From: Chloroflexi bacterium OHK40
GTDB lineage: Bacteria > Chloroflexota > Chloroflexia > Chloroflexales > Chloroflexaceae
Length of the DNA stretch: 39,031 bases
NCBI GenBank assembly: GCA_004367505.1
Contig: SFCB01000279.1
Location: 1 to 39,031 of the forward strand
Direction: 5' to 3'
The position numbers and the translations under genes were made by a program. Below the pieces are notes generated by a model. That model saw only the letters and a program-made list of their open reading frames with translations, was not told the origin of the DNA and did not search any database. Below are positions 26,307-34,802 of this stretch, in pieces (within the stretch, counting starts at the first letter, position 1; each line of letters starts with the position of its first letter).

Positions 26307-27590
26307 TCACCTGGCCAGGCCGGCGCGGACGGGGGCGGCGGCTGGGTCCGGTCGCTCTTCCAGCAGCGGCACAATGTCGCGGCGGTAGATCGCCTCCCAG
26401 GTGTAGGTCGTGCGGACGCGACGGCGCAGGCTGTAGCGCGGGTCGGCTGCGAGGGCCGCCGCGATGCGCCGCCCGATCAGCTCCGGGTCGTCGTCGAGCC
26501 GGAAGGGGTGCGCGGCGGGGCCGGCGGTGGCCCGCAGTGGCGGAATGTCGCTGCAGAAGATCGGCAGGCCGCTCAGGCCAGCCTCCAGCACGGGAATGCC
26601 AAAACCTTCATAGCGGCTCGGGAAGAGCAGCCCATCGGCCAGGTGGAAGAGATCGGCCAGCATGGCATCGGACACCGGGCGCGGCTGGCCGGCTTCGTCG
26701 GTGAAGCGCTCGTAGAGAAAGATCACGCCCTCACCTGCACCACTGGCCTCGCGCAGAGCCAGCAACTCGGCCAGGTACGCGGCGTTGGACGGGTTGTGGG
26801 GCCCGGGTGGCCCCGTCACAACCAGGCGGGCATCGTTGCCCTGGCGCCGCATCGCGCCGATGATCGCAACAGCGAGCTCAATATTCTTGCGGCGCGTCAC
26901 CCGGGCGGGCAGCAGCAGCAGCGGCGCCGCCTCCAACAGCCCCAGGCGCTCCGCCAGCGCGACTGTCTCAGGCTCCAGCTTGAGGAAGGAGGCCAGATCG
27001 ACCCCCGGCGTCACCACCGCCACATCGGCCTGGTTCAGCCCCAGCAAGCCCGCCAGCATCGCGCGCCGATCCTCGGAGACCACAACGTAGCGAACGCCGT
27101 GCCAGGCCTCGCGCAGCAGGTCCCAGGGGTAGCCAGCGTGGAGCTCAGGGGTATAGAGCGGATCGAGCCAGGCGAAGTCGTGGCACCAGGCGAGCAGACG
27201 CGGCGCCGCACCGGCCTCGTGGAGGCGCCGGAGGGCTGCGGTGAAGGCCAGGTTCTTATGCAGGCTGAGGACATTATGTACAATGGCCACCTCGCAGCCG
27301 GCGAGGGCCTCGGCGAGCCACGAGGCCAGGCGCTCGACGAGGGCATAAAAAGCATCGCTCACCACCCCGGCGGCCAACTCGCGGGCCAGCCGCTCGGCCA
27401 GCTCGCCGCGTGAACCGAGTTCGGGCAGCAGGCGCAGCTCCACCCCGGGGCCAACCTCACCGCCCTTGCCAGCCACGATCCGCACCGGGCGACCGTGGGC
27501 GGCCAGCACGTGGGCATGGGCGGCCATCGTCATCTCGACGCCGCCCACATATGGCGGGCCAGCAAAGTGGAGCATGGCAACAGCGCTCAC
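26307..27590 (-). CDS. GT4 glycosyltransferase, candidate mannosylglucosylglycerate synthase
   Basis: The 427-residue GT-B enzyme has the N-terminal glycine-rich loop (HFAGPPYVGGVEMTMAAHA), AIVHNVLSLHKNLAFTAALR, CHDFAWLDPLYTPELH, VVTPGVDLASF, LLLPARVTRRKNIELA and the donor-binding E-x7-E region YEGFGIPVLEAGLSG. It starts at GTG 27588-27590, overlapping the GH63 stop as GTGA, with GGGGAG 7 nt upstream. This marks translational coupling to the preceding gene; an ORF start 45 nt earlier lies inside GH63. Flanked by glucosylglycerate genes, it may add mannose to glucosylglycerate (MggS-type reaction, known from Rhodopirellula and Petrotoga). A general sugar transferase role is the alternative. 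Confidence 0.85.
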   Translation of the reverse strand: MSAVAMLHFAGPPYVGGVEMTMAAHAHVLAAHGRPVRIVAGKGGEVGPGVELRLLPELGSRGELAERLARELAAGVVSDAFYALVERLASWLAEALAGCEVAIVHNVLSLHKNLAFTAALRRLHEAGAAPRLLAWCHDFAWLDPLYTPELHAGYPWDLLREAWHGVRYVVVSEDRRAMLAGLLGLNQADVAVVTPGVDLASFLKLEPETVALAERLGLLEAAPLLLLPARVTRRKNIELAVAIIGAMRRQGNDARLVVTGPPGPHNPSNAAYLAELLALREASGAGEGVIFLYERFTDEAGQPRPVSDAMLADLFHLADGLLFPSRYEGFGIPVLEAGLSGLPIFCSDIPPLRATAGPAAHPFRLDDDPELIGRRIAAALAADPRYSLRRRVRTTYTWEAIYRRDIVPLLEERPDPAAAPVRAGLAR

Positions 27591-29356
27591 GAGATCTCTC
27601 CCCGGCTCATACGGATGGCCAGATCGATGAAGCACGCCGCCGACCAGCCGAACATCGGCGCGGCCTTGGGCGGGGGCTCGCCGGTGAGGGGGTGGTAGTA
27701 CTCGTAGATGTCGGGCTGGCCCATCACCAGGCGCAGGGTAGCCTCGGCGAGCGTACCGGCCAGCGCCGCGTTACCGGTACGTTGCAAGGCCTCCACAAAG
27801 ATGTAGTTGATATTGATCCAGACCGGGCCGCGCCACATCTGCTGCGGGTCGTGCTTGGGATCGCTGAGAGCCACAGTGGGCAGCGGGTGGGTCGGCCAGA
27901 AGGAAGCCGGATCGCGCAGATGGGCCAGCAGGCGCTCGTTGATGCTCGCTGGCAGCCTGCCCGTCCAGAGCGGATAGAGGCTAAAGGGCGTGAGCACGCG
28001 GATCGGCCGGTGCTCGTGCTGCGACCAGAAGAGGCCGGCCTCGGCGTCGTAGAAATGCTCGACGATTCGCCGGGCGAGGGCGTCGGCCCGGCTCTTCCAG
28101 ATCGTGGCTTCGCGCATCCGTCCGAGGATGCGGGCCATCTTGCCGAGCGACTCCATCTGCAGGCAGAGGTAGGTATTCAGGTCAACCGCCTCCACCGGCA
28201 TGCCTTCGTCCCAGAGCGGGCTATCGTCAAGGCCGGAGGAGAAGGGGTGCGAGTACTGGGCAATCCCGTCGGCGTCGTCGTCGTTGAGGCCGAACCACCA
28301 GGAGTTCCAGCGCACCAGGGGCTCATAAATCTCCCGGAGCATGGCGTGATCGCCCGTCTGCTCATAGACGTGCATGGCCACCCAGGCGATAATCGGCGGC
28401 TTGGTAACGGCGGCTGCCACCGGCACTTCGAGCTGGGTGATCGTGCCCTCATCGTAGACGGCGTCGGGGATCATCCCATCGGGGAGCTGGTGGTCGAGCA
28501 TGAACTGGATCTGGTCGCTGGCGAGGCGCGGGTCCGTGTAGCGGAAAGCCAGCGCGTGGAAGTAGTTATCCCACTGCCATGCGCCCACATAGTGAGCTTT
28601 GGAGGGCGCCACGCTCTCGCGGCGGAAGAGGCCGTAGGGCGCGAGAATGTTGTTGCCCAGCACCCACCAGGCGTAGTAGTACTGGCTGCGGTAGGGCTCG
28701 TGGACGGCGGGCACGGCGGCGAACCAGCGGTTCCAGCGCTCCTCGGCGGCGGCGAGGGTCGCGCGGAAGGGCTTAACGGCCCGGCTCAGATCCAGCCCGG
28801 CCTGGATGTGCAGGGTGATGGCGGTATCGGCATCGCCCTGGGCGGTGAGGATCACATCGTAGCCGCTCCCATTGTGCTCCACCTGGTTGAGCACGAGCGC
28901 GCCGTTGGTTGAGTAGCTACAATTGCGCACCGACTTGAACTCGCCACCGTGGCCATCCGGGCGGGCCAGGTCGGGCACCACGGTAAAACTGATCCCACTC
29001 GGCACGCCGCTGGGGAGCCCGAAGCTCAGGGTCCGGTCGTCCTGAAACGCGCAGCGAAACTCGCCGAGGGGGGTCTGGAAGACGATCGCGTGGGGATAGG
29101 TGGTGGCCTGGAAGGGGACGGGGCGGCCCTCGCCGTCGGTCAGACGCAGGCGAGGAATGAAGGGCGGACGGCTACGGTAGGCGGAGAGGCCGGGGGTGAG
29201 CGCCGTCAGGCGCTCGGCGAGCTTCAGGTAGAGCGTGTGGGGTTGTCGTCGGTCCTGGTAGAGCAGCAGCCGGGAGCCACGGTCGCTGAACGGGATGCGG
29301 TCGAGATGAATGCGGTTCTCGAGGGCGAGCAGATAGGGCGACGCGGGCACATACAC
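27587..29356 (-). CDS. GH63-like glycoside hydrolase, probable glucosylglycerate/mannosylglycerate hydrolase
   Basis: The 589-residue protein has an N-terminal beta-sandwich of about 200 residues and an (alpha/alpha)6 barrel. Barrel motifs are VGAWQWDNYFHALAF (candidate acid Asp263), DHQLPDGMIPDAVYDEG, SPLWDEGMPVEAVDLNTYLC, WRGPVWININYIFVEAL and, near the end, IYEYYHPLTGEPP with FGWSAACFIDL (the Glu in YEYY is a candidate base). This is the pattern of the GH63 group that includes the mannosylglycerate and glucosylglycerate hydrolases MgH/GgH, which are shorter than this protein. It probably releases glucose and glycerate from glucosylglycerate in the cytoplasm, as no signal peptide is present. 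The start is GTG 29354-29356 with AGGGA about 9 nt upstream. It is first in a two-gene unit with the GT4. Confidence 0.83.
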   Translation of the reverse strand: MYVPASPYLLALENRIHLDRIPFSDRGSRLLLYQDRRQPHTLYLKLAERLTALTPGLSAYRSRPPFIPRLRLTDGEGRPVPFQATTYPHAIVFQTPLGEFRCAFQDDRTLSFGLPSGVPSGISFTVVPDLARPDGHGGEFKSVRNCSYSTNGALVLNQVEHNGSGYDVILTAQGDADTAITLHIQAGLDLSRAVKPFRATLAAAEERWNRWFAAVPAVHEPYRSQYYYAWWVLGNNILAPYGLFRRESVAPSKAHYVGAWQWDNYFHALAFRYTDPRLASDQIQFMLDHQLPDGMIPDAVYDEGTITQLEVPVAAAVTKPPIIAWVAMHVYEQTGDHAMLREIYEPLVRWNSWWFGLNDDDADGIAQYSHPFSSGLDDSPLWDEGMPVEAVDLNTYLCLQMESLGKMARILGRMREATIWKSRADALARRIVEHFYDAEAGLFWSQHEHRPIRVLTPFSLYPLWTGRLPASINERLLAHLRDPASFWPTHPLPTVALSDPKHDPQQMWRGPVWININYIFVEALQRTGNAALAGTLAEATLRLVMGQPDIYEYYHPLTGEPPPKAAPMFGWSAACFIDLAIRMSRGEIS

Positions 29357-29418
29357 GCTGGCGATCCCTTCACGGCTTGTGCGGATGATCGATCGTCGGG
29401 GTAAGGCCTGGCAGGTTC

Positions 29419-29427
29419 ATTGTAGCA
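29419..29427 (-). promoter_or_regulatory. Extended -10 promoter for the GH63-GT4 unit
   Basis: The minus strand reads TGCTACAAT, an extended -10 (TGn + TACAAT at 29419-29424), about 63 nt before the GH63 start. No -35 is recognisable, as often with extended -10 promoters. It lies in the 144-bp spacer after the alcohol dehydrogenase gene. Confidence 0.45.
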
Positions 29428-29500
29428 CTTTGCGCGCCCAGGTGGCGGCCCTGCTGGGCCTGCATCTCCCGTGTGCGATGGCGGCAGCCAGGCCATATGC

Positions 29501-30547
29501 TCAGGGTCTGAACCGATCGATCACCGTGACACCGGAGCCCGCAAATTGATCCATGGCCGCCAGCGCAGTGGGGGCCTCATCAAGGGTGATGGTACGGCCG
29601 AGCATGCGCTCGGGATGCACGGCCCCGCTGCGGATGAGAGCCAGCATGGCGTCGTAGCGATGGGCTTGCATACCATGGCTCCCCAGGATCTCCAGCTCAT
29701 CGGCGATCACCCGGTCCATCGGGACGGCGGCCCGCCGGTGTTCAGCGAGCATCAGGCCCACCTGCACGTGGCGCCCGCGCTTGCGGAGCCCGGCGATCGA
29801 GGCAAAGCAGGTCGCCGGGCTGCCCAGGGCGTCGAGGGAGAGGTGAGCGCCGCCCCCCGTCAGCTCACGCACGGCCCCGGCCACATCACCGATGGCGGTG
29901 GCGTCCACGGTTTCGGCCGCGCCGAGGGCCCGGGCCAGCGCCAGGCGCTCCGCCGTGATGTCCACGGCAACCACCCGAGCACCGAGCGCCGCAGCGATCA
30001 TCACGGCCGAGAGGCCCACGCCGCCGCAGCCATGCACCGCCACCCACTGGCCAGCGGAGACACGCCCCTGATCCACGACGGCGCGGAAAGCGGTAGCGAA
30101 GCGACACCCCAGGCTCGCCGCCGTCACCATCCCCACCTCCGGGGGCAGAGCCACCAGGTTGATGTCGGCCCGGTCGATCGCCACATACTCGGCAAAGGAG
30201 CCCCAGTGCGTGAAGCCGGGCTGCGACTGATGGTCGCACACCTGGTGCTGGCCCGCGGCGCACTGGGGGCAACGCCCGCAGGCACACACAAACGGCACAG
30301 TCACCCGGTCGCCGGTACGCCAGCGCGATACTCCGGGCCCCACGGCGACCACCACGCCCGCGAGCTCGTGGCCGGGAACGTGGGGCAGAACGATGTCGGG
30401 GTCGTGGCCCATCCAGCCGTGCCAGTCGCTCCGGCACAGGCCAGTGGCGCCCACCGCGATCACCACACCCGCAGGTGGCGGCGCCGGGTCCGGCACCTCG
30501 CGCACCTCGATCGGCCCTCCGAACGTTTCGTAGATCACAGCCCGCAT
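29501..30547 (-). CDS. Zinc-dependent medium-chain alcohol dehydrogenase
   Basis: The 348-residue MDR-family oxidoreductase has catalytic-zinc ligands Cys38 ([10 protein letters not shown]), His60-Glu61 (PGHELAG) and Cys148. The structural-zinc cysteines are in [17 protein letters not shown] (90, 93, 96, 104). The Rossmann dinucleotide loop is GCGGVGLS (173-180), followed by VVAVDI, which suggests NAD preference (Asp after beta-2). It oxidises an alcohol or reduces an aldehyde; the substrate cannot be read from the sequence. The ATG at 30545-30547 lies 7 bp after the preceding gene's stop, so it is co-transcribed with the Memo-like gene. Confidence 0.9.
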   Translation of the reverse strand: MRAVIYETFGGPIEVREVPDPAPPPAGVVIAVGATGLCRSDWHGWMGHDPDIVLPHVPGHELAGVVVAVGPGVSRWRTGDRVTVPFVCACGRCPQCAAGQHQVCDHQSQPGFTHWGSFAEYVAIDRADINLVALPPEVGMVTAASLGCRFATAFRAVVDQGRVSAGQWVAVHGCGGVGLSAVMIAAALGARVVAVDITAERLALARALGAAETVDATAIGDVAGAVRELTGGGAHLSLDALGSPATCFASIAGLRKRGRHVQVGLMLAEHRRAAVPMDRVIADELEILGSHGMQAHRYDAMLALIRSGAVHPERMLGRTITLDEAPTALAAMDQFAGSGVTVIDRFRP

Positions 30548-30554
30548 ACACGCC

Positions 30555-31433
30555 TCACCGTGCCACCCGCTCGTAGCCGATCAGCGCGCCGGCCACCCAG
30601 GTGGGCGGCGGCGCATTGTAGAGCTCCGAGGCGTCGGTGTAGACAAGATCGTAGATTGTGCCGCGCAGGGACCCTCGGAGCAGGCTGATCACCTGCCCGG
30701 CATCACGATGGTCGCTCTTGGCGCTCACGCAGTGCTGGTTGTAGCCCCAGTGGTCGCCGCGCCCCAGGAGCTCCATGCCCTCCTCGATCCGCCGGCGGGC
30801 CAGGGCCAGGCCCCGCTCGTCGGGCGGCAGCGAGGCTTCGGGGGCATCGCCGTAGCCGATCCCGTGGTGGAAGGGGTCGGCGGTGGAGACGATCACCGCG
30901 TCGCGGGCAATCGCGACCAGTTCATCGATGCCGGGCAGCTCCTCGGGCTTGCCGCCGGCCAGGTAGGGGTAGCGCTCGATCACCCGGGGCACCCGCGCGC
31001 CGAGTCCACGCCGGCGTGTCTCCAACTCCCAGAAGAAGCGCCAGCTGATCAGCGCGTGGTCACTGGCCCAGTTGTCGCCGCGCGCCAGCCCCGGCCCCTG
31101 GATGCCCCAACTCGCCTCGGCGCTCGGCGGCCCACCGGCGGCCACGCGGCGCCGGGCCTGCTCCATCTCCTCAGTGAAGGCATGGAGCACACTCACCACC
31201 AGCACCGTGTCGGCGCCGCTGTCCAGCGCCGCGTGGACCGCCGCCGCGATCTGGTGACCGCAATCGGCCACGCCCGCGTGGGGGAAGACCACCACACCGC
31301 CGGCCCGCAGCAGCGGCGCGAGGTCCCACTGGCGGGCCTGCTCCAGCAGCCGCAGCCCACCCGCCTCACCGAGCGCCGCGTGCTCGTCCCGGTACAGCTT
31401 GAGGATCTTCTCTTGCAGCTCATCCCGTTGCAT
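30555..31433 (-). CDS. Memo/LigB-fold-like metal-binding protein of unknown function
   Basis: The 292-residue soluble protein has histidines set as in the Memo/extradiol-dioxygenase (LigB) fold: [15 protein letters not shown] (His52, His60), VVSVLHAF (His84), [14 protein letters not shown] (His189/190) and [12 protein letters not shown] (His234, Cys235). The PHAG...SVLH spacing recalls AmmeMemoRadiSam system protein B, but the similarity is partial and I saw no radical-SAM or AMMECR1 partner nearby, so the assignment is tentative. The start at [10 protein letters not shown] (ATG 31431-31433) has AGGAGGAG 8 nt upstream; the ORF continues 54 nt further without such support. It is followed after 7 bp by the alcohol dehydrogenase and preceded by the amidohydrolase, a likely three-gene unit. 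Confidence 0.6.
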   Translation of the reverse strand: MQRDELQEKILKLYRDEHAALGEAGGLRLLEQARQWDLAPLLRAGGVVVFPHAGVADCGHQIAAAVHAALDSGADTVLVVSVLHAFTEEMEQARRRVAAGGPPSAEASWGIQGPGLARGDNWASDHALISWRFFWELETRRRGLGARVPRVIERYPYLAGGKPEELPGIDELVAIARDAVIVSTADPFHHGIGYGDAPEASLPPDERGLALARRRIEEGMELLGRGDHWGYNQHCVSAKSDHRDAGQVISLLRGSLRGTIYDLVYTDASELYNAPPPTWVAGALIGYERVAR

Positions 31434-31557
31434 GGCGCCTGCTCCTCCTGACACCTGATAGCTCGTCCGCACGGCCCGTTTCCTCATCGCTCCCAGTCAC
31501 CGCCGGGGCGCCCGGTCGCGGCACGCTGCCGCCCTCCAGCGACGGTTCGGTGACACC

Positions 31558-33198
31558 CTATCCCCTCCGATACACCACCCGCCCGCCGAGAACCGTCAAC
31601 TCCACCTGGATGGCCCGGATCTCCTCCTCCGGGCAACAAAAATAGTCCCGGTCCAGCACCGCCATATCCGCCAGGAACCCAGGCGCCAGGGGACCCTTGA
31701 GCTGCTCCTCGCGGGTGAGCCAGGCGCCGGCCACGCTGTAGGCGTAGAGAGCCTCCTCACGGCTGATCGCCTCCTGGGGGGCGATCAGGGTGCCCCGCCG
31801 GGTTCTGCGGGTGACAAGGCTGTAGAGACCAACGAAAGGGTTGTAATGGACGGTACTGGGAATGTCGCTCGTGGCCACCACGCGGATGCCACGATCCAGG
31901 TAGGTGCGGGCGGGCTTATAGCGGTGGGCAAGCTCGGGGCCAACGTCGCGGAAGAGATCGTCGCCTTCATAGTAGATGAACGTGGGCTGGATCACCACGG
32001 CGAGTCCGTGGCGAACCATCCACGCCAGGCTCTCCTCGCTGGCGAAGTAGCCATGGATGAGATTGTGGCGGTGGGGGCCCGGCGCGGCCGTGAGCACATC
32101 GGCAAAGGCAGCGGCGGCCTCGTGGTGGGCCCGGTCGCCGATGGCGTGAATGCCGATATCCCAGCCGAGGCCGTGGCCACGGGCGAAGAACTCGCGCAGC
32201 TCCTCCGGGTCGAGCCGGTTGAAGTCGTAGACCTGCGCCTCGCCGAGGAAGGGCTGGAACATCCAGGCGGTATGAGAGGTTGTGCCGCCGTCGATCGCCA
32301 TCTTCAGGCCGCCGAGGCGCAGCCACTCGTCGCCGAGGCCGCTGAGTACCCCCAGGCCCGCCGCTCGCGCGTCGAGCTCCTCGTGGCCCTCGTCGTCGCG
32401 GAAGCCGTGCCACGAGGGCATGAGGTTGGCCCGCACAGGCAGACGGCCGGCGCGGCGGGCCAGCATGTAGGCACGGATCTCAGGCGGCGCAAGGCCCGGC
32501 TCGAGCACACTGGTGATGCCGACCGCCAGATAGGCCCGCCCGGCGGCCTCGATCGCGGCGACCCGCTCCTCATCGCTGGGCTCGGGCAACAGGCTTCGGC
32601 AGAGCAGCTTGGCCGAGGCCCGCAGGATACCGCCGGGCTCACCGGTGGCATCACGCTCGACCCGGCCGCCCGGCGGGTCGGGCGTGTAGCGGGTCACGCC
32701 AGCCAGTTCAAGCGCCCGGCTGTTCACCACGTCCATATTGAAGAAGCGCTTCAGTAAGACCGGGTGGCGCGTCGTGGCGGCATCAAGATCGTGGCGGTTG
32801 GGGAGGCGCCCCTCGGCGAACAGCGACTCGTTCCAGCCCTCGCCGACGATCCACTGGCCTGGTGGGGTGCGGTCGGCGGCATCGCGCACCAGCGCCACTA
32901 GCTCGGCGATCGAGCCACACTCGTCCAGGGCCAGGCGACCGAGCTTGAGGCCGAGCTCCAGCAGATGGTTGTGGGCGTCGTTAATCCCGGGGATGACCGT
33001 ACGCCCCCCCAGGTCCACCAACTCCGTCGTTGGGCCGGCGAGGGCGCGCACCTCGGCATCGTCGCCGAGGGCGATCACGCGCCCGTCCTTACAGGCGATC
33101 GCGGCGCAGCGGGGCAACTCAGGCCAGAGCGTGTAGATGGCGCCGCCGTGGAGGATCAAGTCCGGCGCCGGATCACGGGCGAACAGGGTGGGCATCAT
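31558..33198 (-). CDS. Amidohydrolase 3 (YtcJ-like) family protein
   Basis: The 546-residue protein has the TIM-barrel amidohydrolase layout. The beta-sandwich start (PDLILHGGAIYTL ... CKDGRVIALGD, TVIPGINDAHNH) carries the metal-binding HxH at 76-78. Later come LKMAIDGGTTSHTA, WDIGIHAIGDRAHHEA, HNLIHGYFASEES, VVATSDIPSTVHYNP (the barrel Asp) and GFLADMAVLDRDYF at the C-terminus. This is the YtcJ/N-substituted formamide deformylase-like group; substrates of most members are unknown. There is no signal peptide, so it is cytoplasmic. The ATG at 33196-33198 (MMPTLF) has GAGG 4-5 nt upstream and a promoter just behind. The Memo-like gene follows after 124 bp. Confidence 0.9.
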   Translation of the reverse strand: MMPTLFARDPAPDLILHGGAIYTLWPELPRCAAIACKDGRVIALGDDAEVRALAGPTTELVDLGGRTVIPGINDAHNHLLELGLKLGRLALDECGSIAELVALVRDAADRTPPGQWIVGEGWNESLFAEGRLPNRHDLDAATTRHPVLLKRFFNMDVVNSRALELAGVTRYTPDPPGGRVERDATGEPGGILRASAKLLCRSLLPEPSDEERVAAIEAAGRAYLAVGITSVLEPGLAPPEIRAYMLARRAGRLPVRANLMPSWHGFRDDEGHEELDARAAGLGVLSGLGDEWLRLGGLKMAIDGGTTSHTAWMFQPFLGEAQVYDFNRLDPEELREFFARGHGLGWDIGIHAIGDRAHHEAAAAFADVLTAAPGPHRHNLIHGYFASEESLAWMVRHGLAVVIQPTFIYYEGDDLFRDVGPELAHRYKPARTYLDRGIRVVATSDIPSTVHYNPFVGLYSLVTRRTRRGTLIAPQEAISREEALYAYSVAGAWLTREEQLKGPLAPGFLADMAVLDRDYFCCPEEEIRAIQVELTVLGGRVVYRRG

Positions 33199-33231
33199 CG
33201 CACCTCGGGGTTGCTCGGGGCAGGCCCGCTG

Positions 33232-33263
33232 ATTGTACCATCCCCCGGCGCTTCCGCTACAAT
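33232..33263. promoter_or_regulatory. Overlapping divergent promoters in an inverted repeat
   Basis: ATTGTA (33232-33237) and TACAAT (33258-33263) form an inverted repeat. Toward plus: TTGTAC (33233-33238), 19-nt spacer, TACAAT, leading to the M24 peptidase. Toward minus: TTGTAG (complement of 33257-33262), 19-nt spacer, TACAAT (complement of 33232-33237), leading to the amidohydrolase. Each -10 overlaps the other's -35. The spacers are long and the -35s imperfect, so confidence is moderate. Confidence 0.5.
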
Positions 33264-33331
33264 GGGCGCACCCGCCGCCCGGCTGCAACGGCCACCTGAC
33301 CCGGCGAGTACCGATCCACGAAAGGCCACCG

Positions 33332-34585
33332 ATGGACACCAGCTTTCTCGGCCCTGTCCTCCCACTGCGCGAGCAGGCCCCGCTGCGCAACGCCTGGCTG
33401 CGCCAGCGCCTGGACACGCTGCTACCCGAGTTGATGGAGCGTGCCGGCCTCGACATGTGGCTCGTGGTGGCCCGCGAGTACAACGAGGACCCGGTGATCA
33501 TGACGCTCCTCCCCGAGCCGGAGATGGCCGCCCGACGCCGCACCATCCTCGTATTCAGCCGCAGGCCAGACGGCAGCGTCGAGCGCCTCACCGTGAGTCG
33601 CTACGCCCTCGGCGGCCTCTACGACGCCGTCTGGAACCCCGACGACGAGGAGCAGGACGTCTGCCTGCGCCGCGTGGTACATGCCCGCAACCCCCGCCGC
33701 ATCGGGGTGAACGTCTCGCGCACCTTCGCTTTCGCCGACGGGCTGAGTCACCAGGAGCACGAGCGGCTGGTGGCGGCCCTGGGCCCCGAGCTCTCGGTGC
33801 GCATGGTGAGCGCCGAGCCGCTGGCCATCGGCTGGCTGGAGCGCCGCACCGCCGAGGAACTGGCCCGCTACCCACAACTCGTGGCCATGGGCCACCGCCT
33901 GATCGCCAGGGCCTTCTCGCGCGCGGTGATCCGGCCTGGCGAGACCACTACCGACGACGTGATCTGGTGGATGCGCCAGACGCTGCACGACCACGGGTTG
34001 CGCCCATGGTTCCAGCCCAACTGTGAGATCCAGGCGCCCGGCCAGCGCTACGACGCCGCCGAGAAGCGGGTGATCATCCAGCCGGGCGACCTGCTCTGGT
34101 GCGATGTGGGCTTCAGCTACCTGGGCCTCTGCACCGACCAGCAGCAACACGCCTACGTCCTGCGCGACGGGGAGGCCGATGCGCCCGCAGGGCTGCGGGC
34201 GGCGCTCGCGGCGGGCAACCGGCTGCAGGATCTGTTGCTCGCGGAGATGCGCGTGGGCCGCACGGGCAACGAGGTTTTGCGGGCCAGCCGCGAGCGGGCG
34301 ATCGCCGAGGGTATCACGCCGAGCATCTACACCCACCCGCTGGGCTACCACGGCCACGCGGCCGGGCCAACGATCGGCCTCTGGGATCGGCAGGGCGGTG
34401 TAGCGGGTAACGGCGACTACCCACTCTACGACTCGACGGTCTACTCGATCGAGCTGAACGCGGTGAGTGCCGTACCCGAGTGGGACGGGCAGCCGGTACG
34501 CATCGCGCTCGAAGAGGATGCTGCCCTTGTCGGCAACCGGATGAGCTGGCTCGACGGACGCCAGGAGGCGCTCCACCTGATCTGA
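33332..34585 (+). CDS. M24-family metallopeptidase (Xaa-Pro aminopeptidase-like)
   Basis: The 417-residue protein has an N-terminal creatinase-like domain (1-165; LDMWLVVAREYNEDPVI) and a C-terminal pita-bread domain. All five dinuclear metal ligands appear present: Asp258 (LWCDVGFSYLG), Asp269 (CTDQQQH), a His in THPLGYHGHAAGP (334-346), Glu in YSIELNAV and Glu in ALEEDAAL. It is probably an active cytoplasmic aminopeptidase or prolidase; some members are hydrolases of other amides. The ATG at 33332 is chosen because AAAGG lies 7 nt upstream; 99 nt of upstream open frame contain the promoter. It is divergent from the amidohydrolase, sharing a 133-bp control region, which suggests linked regulation. 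Confidence 0.9.
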   Translation: MDTSFLGPVLPLREQAPLRNAWLRQRLDTLLPELMERAGLDMWLVVAREYNEDPVIMTLLPEPEMAARRRTILVFSRRPDGSVERLTVSRYALGGLYDAVWNPDDEEQDVCLRRVVHARNPRRIGVNVSRTFAFADGLSHQEHERLVAALGPELSVRMVSAEPLAIGWLERRTAEELARYPQLVAMGHRLIARAFSRAVIRPGETTTDDVIWWMRQTLHDHGLRPWFQPNCEIQAPGQRYDAAEKRVIIQPGDLLWCDVGFSYLGLCTDQQQHAYVLRDGEADAPAGLRAALAAGNRLQDLLLAEMRVGRTGNEVLRASRERAIAEGITPSIYTHPLGYHGHAAGPTIGLWDRQGGVAGNGDYPLYDSTVYSIELNAVSAVPEWDGQPVRIALEEDAALVGNRMSWLDGRQEALHLI

Positions 34586-34713
34586 GGAGCCCCCTCCCAC
34601 TGCCACGGGCACGCCGTCCGCTCATTGCCAACCCTGTGTGCTGGGGGGCACGATGGTTCCGCGCCGCCACGCCGCCGCGCAGTATGGGAGGCGGCAGATA
34701 CTCTCGCGGGTAC

Positions 34714-34751
34714 GGAAACAAACGCCCCTCTCCTGGATCAGGAGAGGGGCG
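34714..34751 (-). terminator. Intrinsic terminator of clpC
   Basis: A perfect 12-bp stem (CGCCCCTCTCCT at 34723-34734 with 34740-34751, loop GGATC) is followed on the minus strand by TTTGTTT. It lies about 50 nt after the ClpC stop. The remainder of the spacer 34586-34802 shows nothing else. Confidence 0.85.
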
Positions 34752-34802
34752 CCGACGTGATCGCGGGCGTGTAGCCCGATCAGTTCGGGGGCGAGCGGCG
34801 AG

